44,599 bases of DNA, taken from positions 1-44,599 of the forward strand of contig JADJHZ010000018.1 of assembly GCA_016707205.1 (NCBI GenBank), written 5' to 3'. This stretch comes from Haliscomenobacter sp. (lineage in GTDB: Bacteria; Bacteroidota; Bacteroidia; Chitinophagales; Saprospiraceae). The position numbers were made by a program, and so were the translations under genes. A model generated the notes under the pieces. That model ran no database searches. It worked only from the letters and a program-made list of their open reading frames with translations, and was not told where the DNA came from. This document shows positions 6,978-15,019 of this stretch, in pieces. Each line of letters opens with the position of its first letter. Positions within the stretch are counted from its first letter, which is position 1.

Positions 6978-8702
6978 TCACTGAAACTGGATCGGCAGCA
7001 GATACCGCACCCGCACCGGGTTCCCTTTGGCGTCTTTTCCTGGCGTGAACCGGGGCAGGCTGGCAATCAGTTTCGACGCTGTTTCCTTACACCCATACCC
7101 GATGGGGTCGTTAATACTTTCGATGGTTACGCGGCCATCCTTTTCGATGATGAATTTCACGGTGACCGTGCCAGAGAGATTCCTTCGGGCGGCCTCTTCC
7201 GGTTTTACGAGGTTGGCTTTGAGGTAATTGTTCATTTTGCGGTTGAAACAACTGAGCGCCCGTTCGGGGTCTTTTTCCGGGCAACCTTTAAAGATAGGCT
7301 CTCTGGCGACCTGGGAAAACGCAATGACCTCCTCTTTCGGAGGGGCAGGCTGCTCCTGGGGTTCTTCCGTATTACCCTTTGGAGGCGCCGTCTCACCAGT
7401 TTTCGGGCTGGTTTTTGTCTGGGTTGCGGCCTTGGTTTTGGATTTTGCCTTTGGTTTTACTACCGGCTTCTTCGAATCCGGCGGAGTTGGTTTGGACGGC
7501 GGTGGAGTTGCTGTTATCGTATCGGCGAGGAGGGCCGTCGTATCCTTTACGGGCTCGAATACGCGGTTGAGCTGCCGGAGAGAATCCAGCTTGGCTAAAG
7601 TCTCCTTGGTAAAGGGGCTTTCCGGGTATTGGTCCAGAAATTCCTTGATGGAATTGGTATCGGAAGAAGTTTTCACCCGTTTATTGAATTCGACGAACGG
7701 AAGATCGTCTGCTTCCGAACTGGATTGCCTGGACTGGAAATACAACACGGAAAACGTAGCCATAGCGACCCCTACCAGGGCCAGAGCGCCCACCGTGAGT
7801 CCTGCCTTTTTTCTGCGGCTTCTGGGTGGCGCCTTCGGCTGGGGGCGTTCCTCTGTGATCGCTTTGGGTTCCGGCTGAACCGCTGATTCCGGCTCCGGAT
7901 AGGAAGGACGGACGGAAGGTTGGGGAGCAGGAGGGACAAGGGGCGAAATCGTTGTCTGGGCAGCAGTTTTGATGACTAAACCAGAAGACTTTAACTCCTC
8001 GTCCTGAACCGAAACCGGCTCGGTAGTTACTTCAACGGATTCTTCCAGAATGACCTGCCGTTTGCGCTCTTTGCCGTCCAGGATTTCGACGACCGAGATT
8101 TTCAGGAGCAAAGGGAAGCGCCCCACCAAAAGGGGTTTGACATAAAACAGCCATTCTGTATACGCGGCTTCGTCCAGAAACTGGACCGCCTCCGTGAAGG
8201 TCCGGATAGCAAACGCTTTATCTTCGTTGGGGTCGATCAGCTCCGCCCCCATCACTTCCGCAATCCGGATGTCCTTGACGACATCGGAGGCTTCGCCGGT
8301 TAGTTCCTCCATCAGGGTGGCCTTGTCGAAAGCGATCCGGACCAGGCACTTTTCCTCTTGAAGGTGCTCCATGACATCGGGAATGCGGTAAAGCAGCTTG
8401 CCTATGCCTTTCTCGACGTGCTCCTCTGGCGCCTGCTCCTGGAGGTCTGCTTCCTCCAGTCCGCTGATAAACGCCAGGATCGCCTCGCTCAGCTTGTTAA
8501 ACTCCACCTGCGCTTCCTCGTTGGTCAGAACGCCGCGGATCAGGCGCTCGTTTAGCTCCCGGTAGCGGCTAGCCAGCAGGATATAGTCGTCGTACTTACC
8601 GGAAAGCGGAGGGATGCTTGCCTTTAGGGCCTTTAACACCAAATCAATGCCCAGAGGCAGGGTGTCGATGAGTCTGGTTTTGATGACGGTTATGGGTTCC
8701 AT
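6978..8702 (-). CDS. EAD11-like domain - unknown domain - TM - Pro/Lys linker - TonB C-terminal domain protein
   Basis: 574 residues with an unusual architecture. Residues 1-88 look like effector-associated domain 11 (YDDYILLASRYRELNERLI, then RGVLTNEEAQVEFNKLSEAI), a death-domain-like helical adaptor of bacterial conflict proteins. Residues 98-228 form an unrecognised, probably beta-rich domain (KLLYRIPDVM, CLVRIAFDK, MGAELIDP, TEWLFYVKPL). A Pro/Glu-rich stretch (252-293) and a basic patch RSRRKK (294-299) precede one membrane helix (301-323). By the positive-inside rule the N-terminus is cytoplasmic. Outside follow a short helical part (347-376), a Pro/Lys/Thr-rich spacer (398-456) and a TonB C-terminal domain (466-574: GTVTVKFIIEKDGRV, then RFTPGKDAKGNPVRVRYLLP). 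TonB domains contact outer-membrane receptors. No exbB/exbD lies nearby. Its start codon abuts a tandem array, and the MITE-like element follows its stop. Confidence 0.8.
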   Translation of the reverse strand: MEPITVIKTRLIDTLPLGIDLVLKALKASIPPLSGKYDDYILLASRYRELNERLIRGVLTNEEAQVEFNKLSEAILAFISGLEEADLQEQAPEEHVEKGIGKLLYRIPDVMEHLQEEKCLVRIAFDKATLMEELTGEASDVVKDIRIAEVMGAELIDPNEDKAFAIRTFTEAVQFLDEAAYTEWLFYVKPLLVGRFPLLLKISVVEILDGKERKRQVILEESVEVTTEPVSVQDEELKSSGLVIKTAAQTTISPLVPPAPQPSVRPSYPEPESAVQPEPKAITEERPQPKAPPRSRRKKAGLTVGALALVGVAMATFSVLYFQSRQSSSEADDLPFVEFNKRVKTSSDTNSIKEFLDQYPESPFTKETLAKLDSLRQLNRVFEPVKDTTALLADTITATPPPSKPTPPDSKKPVVKPKAKSKTKAATQTKTSPKTGETAPPKGNTEEPQEQPAPPKEEVIAFSQVAREPIFKGCPEKDPERALSCFNRKMNNYLKANLVKPEEAARRNLSGTVTVKFIIEKDGRVTIESINDPIGYGCKETASKLIASLPRFTPGKDAKGNPVRVRYLLPIQFQ

Positions 8703-8765
8703 AGGGCGTTAGGAAGTTTAGGCGTTAGGGCGTTTAGGGGTTTAGGCGTTTAGGGGTTTAGGCGA
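8703..8765. repeat. GGCGTTTAGG-family tandem array directly upstream of a start codon
   Basis: Degenerate copies of GGCGTTAGG / GGCGTTTAGGGGTTTA. On the minus strand the array ends right at the ATG (8702) of the EAD11-TonB gene, so it forms that gene's 5' leader. Relatives lie at 9108-9140, 41322-41362 and 43853-43940. Confidence 0.8.
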
Positions 8766-8796
8766 GACTGCTCAAAAAAACCTGGTTTGAGGCTCC

Positions 8797-8921
8797 GCCC
8801 AATGCTGTCTGGAACGCGGAAGCCTTTCGCCGGAATCCTCAGATTCCGTGGGAACCTGCCGGTCCCCTGACCGGCGTTCCTTGTTTTATGGCTCACTAAC
8901 GGGTTCCAGACAGCATTGGGC
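8797..8921. repeat. 125-bp intergenic element with 19-bp perfect terminal inverted repeats
   Basis: GCCCAATGCTGTCTGGAAC at 8797-8815 is exactly mirrored at 8903-8921. Between them sits a REP-like hairpin pair: GGAATC-CTCA-GATTCC (8832-8847) and GCCGGTC-CCCT-GACCGGC (8858-8875). A remnant of the right end (GTTCCAGACAG) follows the related hairpin pair at 39596-39606. The 442-base gap 8703-9144 holds this element, two GGCGTTTAGG-type arrays and no convincing gene. Confidence 0.75.
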
Positions 8922-9144
8922 TCGGACCCACTCTACGTGGAGGCTCTGCCTCCAACCAGACTTTCCGGACGTAATCGGATACTCCTTTTAGCAGGACCGC
9001 AAACCAAGAAGAGGTTATACACCCTTTTTTGAACAATCTCACGGCTAGTCCAATATTCAGATTGCGCATGTACATCAAGCAGCAAATTACCGGTGTGGGG
9101 CTGTCAATCCCCTAAACGCCCCAACGCCTAAGCGCCTGAACGTT

Positions 9145-10749
9145 TTACCGTTTCACCGTCGGATACGGAATCCCCAGCTGCTCCAAATAGCTGTTGTATT
9201 TGGTTTCGTCGTAATAGAACTTTTCCAGTTTGGGGCGGAACTCGTCCATGATGTCGGTATTGAGATAAACGGCGGGTTTATCTTCTTTATTGACCATCGG
9301 GATGTATTGCTGTTTCATGCCTTGTTCGGTGCGGAAGTATTCCCAGGCTTTGTCCACCAGTTCGGGTCGGAGGAAGAGGTCGAGGAGCGTCATGGCCTCG
9401 GCTTTGGCGCCGGCCACTACGCCTTTATGGGCGATGGGCGTCGCCATAGCGATGGCGTTTGCCCAATGGTGGCCGGGCAGACCGGGGATATTGGAAGGGA
9501 AACGGAGGGTTACGGTCGGCAGTTTCCAGGAAATATCGCCGATGTCGTCGGAGCCGCCGCTGACGAAGGTCTGGACCGGAAGACCGATGGTGTCGAGTTT
9601 TACCGCCAACCCGTTGGTGTCTCTCGGCGATTTCACCTCGCGCTGCACGGCTTTGGCGAGGGTCTGGTCGGCTTCGCTCCACTGGGGGAGGCCTACTTTT
9701 TTGATGTTTCCGTACATGGTTTCGGCGATGACCTTGTTGAAATGCTGGGGCCAGGCGGAGCCAAGCACCTTGGAGGTAACGGCCGTGTTCGTCATCAGGG
9801 CAGCGCCCTCGGCGATTTTGTTGGCCCGCTGGTACATGTCCATGATCAGCGGATACGTTACGTTGCGGAAGTAGAACCAGATCGACGCTTTGGAGGGCAC
9901 TACGTTGGGCTGGTCGCCGCCGTTCTTGATCACGTGATGGGAGCGCTGGAGGGGGTCCAGGTGTTCGCGGGTGTACTGCCAGCCGATGCTCATGAGTTCC
10001 ACCGCATCCAGGGCGCTGCGGCCCCGCCAGGGCGCGCCTGCGGCGTGGGCGGCTTCGCCTTCAAATTCGTATTCCACGGACACCAGACCGGTACCTCGCG
10101 CCTGCCCGTAGGAAACGCCCAGGTTGTCGCCCACATGGGTGAAGATGCACAGATCGATGTTGTCAAAATAGCCGTCGCGGGTAAAATACGCCTTGGTTCC
10201 TACCAGTTCTTCCGCAACCCCAGGCCAAAGGATCAGCGTACCCGGCATTTTTTCCCGCTCCATGATCTCTTTGACGCTGAGGGCGGCGACGATGTTCAGC
10301 GGGCTGCCCGAGTTATGGCCTTCTCCGTGCCCGGGAGCGCCGTCCACGATTGGATCGTGATAAGCTACTCCAGGCTTCTGGGAGGCTTTGGGGATGCAGT
10401 CGAGGTCGCTGCCTAGCGCGATGACCGGCTTGCCGCTGCCCCAGCGGGCCATCCAGGCGGTGGGAACGCCGGAGATGCCGTATTCGATCTCAAAGCCGTT
10501 CTGCTTCAGGATGTCGGTCAGGTATTTGGAGGTTTCTACCTCCTGGAAACCCAGCTCGGCAAAGCTGAACACCTTGTCGACCATCACCTGCGCCATTTTG
10601 GCCCGGCTGTCTACTTTTTGCATCACTTCTTGTTTCAGGGCGGCAAGGCGCTGCTCCTGAGGATCCAGCGGCGCCGCTTTCTTCTTCTGCGCCGTCAACG
10701 TCCCGCCCGCTACCAGGGCAAGGAGTAAAAGAAAACCCGTTTTTTTCAT
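9145..10749 (-). CDS. Secreted M20-family amidohydrolase (AbgB-like)
   Basis: 534 residues from MKKTGFLLLLALVAGG, a clear signal peptide ending near TLTAQ; an alternative ATG lies three codons upstream at 10758. Zinc-peptidase features of family M20/M40-type amidohydrolases are visible: ALGSDLDCIP, GHGEGHNSGSP, VAEELVG, FTHVGDNLG and C-terminal GLPGHHWANAIA. A lid/dimerisation domain runs in the middle (VSVEYEFEGEAAHAAGAPW). AbgB-type relatives cleave p-aminobenzoyl-glutamate or similar acyl-amino acids; here the export signal suggests use of an external N-acyl amino acid or dipeptide. It is divergent from the gene at 10970. The array at 9108-9140 follows its stop. Confidence 0.88.
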   Translation of the reverse strand: MKKTGFLLLLALVAGGTLTAQKKKAAPLDPQEQRLAALKQEVMQKVDSRAKMAQVMVDKVFSFAELGFQEVETSKYLTDILKQNGFEIEYGISGVPTAWMARWGSGKPVIALGSDLDCIPKASQKPGVAYHDPIVDGAPGHGEGHNSGSPLNIVAALSVKEIMEREKMPGTLILWPGVAEELVGTKAYFTRDGYFDNIDLCIFTHVGDNLGVSYGQARGTGLVSVEYEFEGEAAHAAGAPWRGRSALDAVELMSIGWQYTREHLDPLQRSHHVIKNGGDQPNVVPSKASIWFYFRNVTYPLIMDMYQRANKIAEGAALMTNTAVTSKVLGSAWPQHFNKVIAETMYGNIKKVGLPQWSEADQTLAKAVQREVKSPRDTNGLAVKLDTIGLPVQTFVSGGSDDIGDISWKLPTVTLRFPSNIPGLPGHHWANAIAMATPIAHKGVVAGAKAEAMTLLDLFLRPELVDKAWEYFRTEQGMKQQYIPMVNKEDKPAVYLNTDIMDEFRPKLEKFYYDETKYNSYLEQLGIPYPTVKR

Positions 10750-10941
10750 ACCAACCAATTAAAATGAATGTAACCTGAATATGCTGTTTCGGCATTATCC
10801 TCCACTTGAACCCGGTTTTATGCCGGCGCGTGGCCCCCTTTTGGAGGCAGGGAGGTGTGCGATGGCATGCACAAAACCAGGCGTCGCGAAGTATAAATTT
10901 GCCTTTCGGCAAAGTAACAAAAAGATTTCCGGCGCTTTTCC

Positions 10942-10949
10942 TATTTTTG
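10942..10949 (+). promoter_or_regulatory. Candidate Bacteroidota -7 element (TATTTTTG)
   Basis: TATTTTTG fits the TAnnTTTG consensus of Bacteroidota primary sigma promoters and lies 20 bases before the proposed GTG start at 10970. No good -33 TTTG was found at the usual spacing, so it is tentative. Confidence 0.35.
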
Positions 10950-10969
10950 AACGCAATTGGCTATTTGGA

Positions 10970-11545
10970 GTGAAAATACAGAATAATATCCGGACAAGGC
11001 TGCCAGGCCGCTATGGATCAGGCTTTTCTGCTCGAGTAGCCCTTTGGGGCAAAGCGCTGCTGGGATGCGGCCTTTGCCTGGTATTGGGCGCGCCTTTCTG
11101 GTATTTTCCCGCCAAATTAGCCATTCAGGTCCGTCAATTCTCCCGCCTGGAACGCATGGAACAGGGCGATCCAGGCTTGTCCCGGTTTGTATTCCATCAA
11201 AAGGATTTTTCGGCTATTAAAAAAGGAAAGCGGGAGTTCTTGTACCAGGGCTTGATGCACGATATCCATTCCATGGCCCTGAAAGGAGACTCGCTGTATA
11301 TCTCCGCCCTGGCGGATTATGCGGAAACCGAATGGCTGAAACTGACGTATCGCTACAAAAACCCTTCTCCGGGCGTCTCGTTGAACGCCTCGTTTTTCTT
11401 CCTCTTTTATTTTTTTCAACCTCTTCCTTCCCTGGGCGAGGCGCTTTTCCTGTTCCAGCGCCTCAAGCCTGCCGATCCGGATGGCTTGCTTTTCCTGGAG
11501 AAGGAGGAAGTCCTGTCTCCTCCGCCGGAAGGTGGGCCGTTTTAA
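10970..11545 (+). CDS. Small single-pass membrane protein, unknown function
   Basis: 191 residues from a GTG at 10970 (VKIQNNIRTRLPGRYGSG). The frame is open back to an ATG at 10781, but that part has no protein-like character and overlaps the promoter region, so the GTG is preferred. One hydrophobic segment (about residues 24-43, LLGCGLCLVLGAPFWYFP) is followed by a soluble, probably extracytoplasmic domain. Notable stretches are FVFHQKDFSAIKKGKREFLY and MHDIHSMALKGDSLYISALAD. Its C-terminus is Pro/Glu rich. It lies 159 bases before the TonB-dependent receptor on the same strand and could be a lineage-specific partner, but REP-like hairpins separate them. Confidence 0.6.
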   Translation: MKIQNNIRTRLPGRYGSGFSARVALWGKALLGCGLCLVLGAPFWYFPAKLAIQVRQFSRLERMEQGDPGLSRFVFHQKDFSAIKKGKREFLYQGLMHDIHSMALKGDSLYISALADYAETEWLKLTYRYKNPSPGVSLNASFFFLFYFFQPLPSLGEALFLFQRLKPADPDGLLFLEKEEVLSPPPEGGPF

Positions 11546-11562
11546 CATGCTATAGTCGGGAT

Positions 11563-11640
11563 GCCGGTCGGGGGACCGGCAGATAGTTCCGCGCGAAATC
11601 TGAGGATTTCGGCGAACAGAGCGAAATCTGCGGATTTCGG
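11563..11640. repeat. REP-like hairpin cluster (three hairpins)
   Basis: GCCGGTC-GGGG-GACCGGC (11563-11580), CGAAATC-TGAG-GATTTCG (11594-11611) and CGAAATC-TGCG-GATTTCG (11622-11639). It is the inverted form of the pair at 27484-27531 and 39539-39587, sharing the spacer that reads GCGGAACTATC on the other strand. Confidence 0.8.
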
Positions 11641-11704
11641 CGAATCTGATTGTTAACGTATTGGCTTATGCCGATCGATTCATTCATTTATTAGATCAAC
11701 TAGA

Positions 11705-14122
11705 ATGATAAAACAGGTTCTATTTGCCGCTTTTTTTGCGGCATGGGGCTTTCATTTACAGGCCCAGGTTCTTACTGTAAGGGACAGCGCCACCGGCGCG
11801 CCGTTGGTTGGCGCTTCGATATACGATCAAGGGGATACGCGGGCAGTTTTTACCGACCAGCAAGGGAAGGCGGATATCGCTTCTTTGGAGGGGTCGGATC
11901 AAATTACTATACGTTTTTTGGGTTACCAGACGCTTGTTTTTTCCTTTGAAGCACTCCGCTCCAAAGGGTTTGAGGTGGGGTTGTCCGTAAACCCGTTTTC
12001 CATAGGCGAAATTTCCGTTTCTGCCTTGCGCTGGCAGCAGGATGCCCGGGAAGTGCCGCATAAGGTGCGCACCATACGGCAAAAGGAGGTGTGGCTCCAA
12101 AACCCTCAGACAGCGGCCGATCTCCTGGGGGCTTCCGGAGAGGTGTTCATCCAGAAAAGCCAGCAGGGCGGAGGCAGCCCCATGATCCGGGGGTTTGCCA
12201 CCAACCGGGTGCTGATCACCGTCGACGGGGTGCGCATGAACACCGCGATTTTCCGCAGCGGCAACCTCCAGAACGTCATTTCCCTCGACCCCTGCGCCAC
12301 CGAACGCACCGAGGTGATCTTCGGTCCGGGGGCTATCCTGTATGGGAGCGACGCCATCGGCGGGGTGATGAATTTTTTCACCCTGTCCCCTGCTTTCTCG
12401 CCGGACGGGCAAACCGATTTTGGTGTCAATGCCGCGTTGCGCTACGCTTCCGCCAACCAGGAAAAGACGGCGCATGCGGATATCCGGGTTGGCGGCCGGA
12501 AATGGGCCTTGCTTACCAGCGCCACCTATACCGACTACGGCGACCTGCGCATGGGCGCCTACGGCCCCGATGAATACCTCCGCACCCGGTATGTGGAACG
12601 AATCAACGGGAAAGACAGCGTTCGCGCTAACCCAGACCCGCTGATCCAAAAACCAACCGGGTACGACCAGATCAACCTCATGCAGAAAATCCGGTTCGAT
12701 ATGGGAAACAACTGGGATGTACAGGTGGGCGCCCATTATTCCGCCACCTCCGATTACTCTCGCTACGATCGCCTTATCCGTCCACGCGGTAACACCCTGC
12801 GCTCGGCAGAATGGGACTACGGCCCCCAAAAATGGGCCATGACCAACCTGGAAATCGGACATTCCTCCCGGGTAAAAGGGATTTACGACCAGCTCAAAGC
12901 TCGTCTTGCCTACCAGTTTTTTGAAGAAAGCCGGATCGAGCGCAACCTGAACAGCGCTACCCGGTTAATCCGCACCGAACAGGTGAACGCCTATTCCGCC
13001 AACCTCGACCTGTTGAAAAAATGGAACCCGTCCAGCACGTTATTCTATGGGGCGGAGTTCGTTTTCAATAAGGTTGGGTCCACTGGGCAAGACGAGAACA
13101 TCGTCAGCGGTGCAGTGGCGCCCGGGGCTCCAAGGTATCCGGATGGGGCCGGGTGGCATTCCTATGGCGCCTACCTGACCTACGCCTACAAACCGCAATA
13201 CCAGTGGACGTTCCAGACAGGCATTCGCTACGGGCAGTTTGGCCTGGATGCGGAGTTTGACGACGCGTTTTATCCGTTCCCTTTTGAGGAGGTCCGTCAG
13301 CGGGCCGGCGCTCTTACGGGTAGTATCGGAGCTGTCCATACCAATGCGTGGGGCCTCCAGATGAGCGGCAACCTGTCGACCGGTTTCCGGGCGCCCAACG
13401 TCGACGACATGGGCAAGGTGTTTGAATCTACCCCCGGGGCGGTGGTCGTGCCCAACCCCGACCTCGGCCCTGAATACGCCTGGAATGCCGATCTGGGGTT
13501 TGCCAAAGCCTTCGGCGACCGCGTCAAAGCCGACCTCACTGCCTTCTATACCCTCCTCAACAAGGCGCTGGTGCGGCGCCCGTTTACCCTGAACGGCCAG
13601 GACAGCATCCTGTACGATGGGGAACGGAGCAGGGTGGAGGCCATCCAGAATGCCGCCCAGGCTCATGTATGGGGAATTCAGGCCGGTCTGGAAGTACAGT
13701 TGGAGAATGGGGTGGGTTTCATCGCCCGGTTCAACTACCAAAAAGGCGAGGAAGAACTCGACGATGGAAGCACAGCCCCCTTGCGCCACGCGCCGCCCTG
13801 GTATGGCGCCACCCACCTGACGTATACCAAAGGACGCCTACGGGGAGACCTTTACACCGTATACAGCGGCGGATTTGCCTTCGAAGACCTGGCCCCCGAG
13901 GAACAAGCCAAGGATTACCTCTATGCCCGGGACGAAGAGGGCCAGCCCTGGTCGCCCGGTTGGATTACCCTGAATTTCAAGGCGATGGTCGAAATTGGCC
14001 CGCATCTGGTCCTCAGCGCCGGACTGGAAAATATCGCCGATGTCCGATACCGGCCCTATTCCTCCGGACTCACCGGACCGGGGAGGAATCTCCTTTTGGG
14101 GGTGAGGTGGAGGGGGGTTTGA
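11705..14122 (+). CDS. TonB-dependent outer-membrane receptor (heme/hemoglobin-receptor-like)
   Basis: 805 residues. A signal peptide (1-21, ending HLQAQ) is followed by a short carboxypeptidase-regulatory-like domain (about 22-90), a TonB-box-like stretch IGEISVSAL, the plug (about 125-235: QNPQTAADLLGASGEVFIQ, SPMIRGFATNRVLITVDGVR, IFGPGAILYGSDAIGGVM) and a 22-strand-type barrel to the C-terminus. The FATNRVLITVDGVRMN pattern resembles heme/hemoglobin-type receptors, but no ligand residues can be assigned with confidence. It lacks a SusD partner, so it is not a glycan SusC. It needs a TonB protein; the EAD11-TonB gene at 6978 is the only one in the window. Confidence 0.9.
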   Translation: MIKQVLFAAFFAAWGFHLQAQVLTVRDSATGAPLVGASIYDQGDTRAVFTDQQGKADIASLEGSDQITIRFLGYQTLVFSFEALRSKGFEVGLSVNPFSIGEISVSALRWQQDAREVPHKVRTIRQKEVWLQNPQTAADLLGASGEVFIQKSQQGGGSPMIRGFATNRVLITVDGVRMNTAIFRSGNLQNVISLDPCATERTEVIFGPGAILYGSDAIGGVMNFFTLSPAFSPDGQTDFGVNAALRYASANQEKTAHADIRVGGRKWALLTSATYTDYGDLRMGAYGPDEYLRTRYVERINGKDSVRANPDPLIQKPTGYDQINLMQKIRFDMGNNWDVQVGAHYSATSDYSRYDRLIRPRGNTLRSAEWDYGPQKWAMTNLEIGHSSRVKGIYDQLKARLAYQFFEESRIERNLNSATRLIRTEQVNAYSANLDLLKKWNPSSTLFYGAEFVFNKVGSTGQDENIVSGAVAPGAPRYPDGAGWHSYGAYLTYAYKPQYQWTFQTGIRYGQFGLDAEFDDAFYPFPFEEVRQRAGALTGSIGAVHTNAWGLQMSGNLSTGFRAPNVDDMGKVFESTPGAVVVPNPDLGPEYAWNADLGFAKAFGDRVKADLTAFYTLLNKALVRRPFTLNGQDSILYDGERSRVEAIQNAAQAHVWGIQAGLEVQLENGVGFIARFNYQKGEEELDDGSTAPLRHAPPWYGATHLTYTKGRLRGDLYTVYSGGFAFEDLAPEEQAKDYLYARDEEGQPWSPGWITLNFKAMVEIGPHLVLSAGLENIADVRYRPYSSGLTGPGRNLLLGVRWRGV

Positions 14123-14152
14123 GGCGTAGGTTGGTGGTTGGTGGTTGGAGTG

Positions 14153-14203
14153 GTTAAGGCGTAAGGCGTAAGGCGTAGGGGCCCTTACGCCTTACGCCCT
14201 TAA
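14153..14203. terminator. GGCGTAAGG array folding into a strong hairpin
   Basis: AAGGCGTAAGGCGTA on the left pairs with TACGCCTTACGCCCTT on the right around GGGCCC, about 30 bases after the receptor stop; it is preceded by a short GGTTGGT array (14128-14152). It probably ends the receptor transcript. Confidence 0.5.
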
Positions 14204-14345
14204 ACGCAACAGGGAGGGATTTAACAAAGCGTTAACGGGTTTGGATTTCTTTTCGGATCAGGTGAAGAGGCAGGCCTCAAATTTAACGATTCCTTAGCGT
14301 TCGAACCGATAAATCCGAACGGTGCGGAGGGGTTTTTGAGCTAGC

Positions 14346-14360
14346 TTTGGCTTAGTTTTT
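14346..14360 (+). promoter_or_regulatory. Candidate promoter with shared 14-mer TTTGGCTTAGTTTT
   Basis: The 14-mer at 14346-14359 contains TAGTTTTT, close to TAnnTTTG, and recurs exactly at 30312-30325 before the phosphate transporter gene. It lies about 20 bases before the start of the gene at 14378. Confidence 0.35.
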
Positions 14361-14377
14361 AACCTAAATGCATTTGC

Positions 14378-15019
14378 ATGAAATCACTATTTTTCCTGCT
14401 GTTCTTGTTGTTTTCCCGGGTCGCCCTTGCCCAGGATGCGGCGCTCCCAATCCCTTTGCCGGAAACCGGGATCAAAGCGGCCTATCTTGGCGCTTTGATC
14501 TACCCCGGGCTCAAAATCGGGATCGAAAGGCCGTTCAAGGTCTTCCAGGTCGACAAAGTCAAGTCCTGGGGAGTAAAAACCCTCCTGAAAGAGCGGTACC
14601 TGACCGCTAACTTGGGGTATTACCACCATCCGACCTACCACGACCATCTTTTTGTGCTTGTCGAGCGTCAGAAGCGCCGTCAGCGGGCCAGCGGCTGGTT
14701 CACGGAAACGGCGCCGGGTATCGGGTTCAGCCATACGTTCCTGGGAGAAGAAACCTACGAGGTGTCCAACCAGGGATCGGTCAAAAAGCTGAACGTGGCG
14801 GGCCACAGCTATGCCTTGCTGTCGTTTTCGGCCGGATTGGGCTACAACCTGGCGGTAAAAGGCAATGAACCGTTGAAAGTGTACGGCAAAGCCAGCTTTC
14901 TGACGACCTTCCCGGATAACGCGTTCATCGGAATTCGCCCAACGGTGGAAGTGGGGATTGTTTTCACTCCGAAATCGTTCTGGGCGGCCAATCCAAACCT
15001 TAAACACCTCACGAAATGA
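14378..15019 (+). CDS. Secreted outer-membrane-barrel-like protein, unknown function
   Basis: 213 residues with a signal peptide (MKSLFFLLFLLFSRVALAQ). The mature part alternates aromatic and polar residues in short strands (YLTANLGYYHHPTYH, HSYALLSFSAGLGYNLAV, RPTVEVGIVFTPKSFW), typical of a small 8-10-strand outer-membrane barrel. Its stop overlaps the start of the hydrolase gene by four bases (ATGA at 15016-15019), so the two are translationally coupled. No specific family was recognised; a channel or assembly partner for the hydrolase is speculation. Confidence 0.75.
   Translation: MKSLFFLLFLLFSRVALAQDAALPIPLPETGIKAAYLGALIYPGLKIGIERPFKVFQVDKVKSWGVKTLLKERYLTANLGYYHHPTYHDHLFVLVERQKRRQRASGWFTETAPGIGFSHTFLGEETYEVSNQGSVKKLNVAGHSYALLSFSAGLGYNLAVKGNEPLKVYGKASFLTTFPDNAFIGIRPTVEVGIVFTPKSFWAANPNLKHLTK

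Noticed and set aside
8896..9078. 60-codon open frame on the minus strand
   Set aside because: It lies partly in the 125-bp repeat element, has no neighbours or motif to support it.
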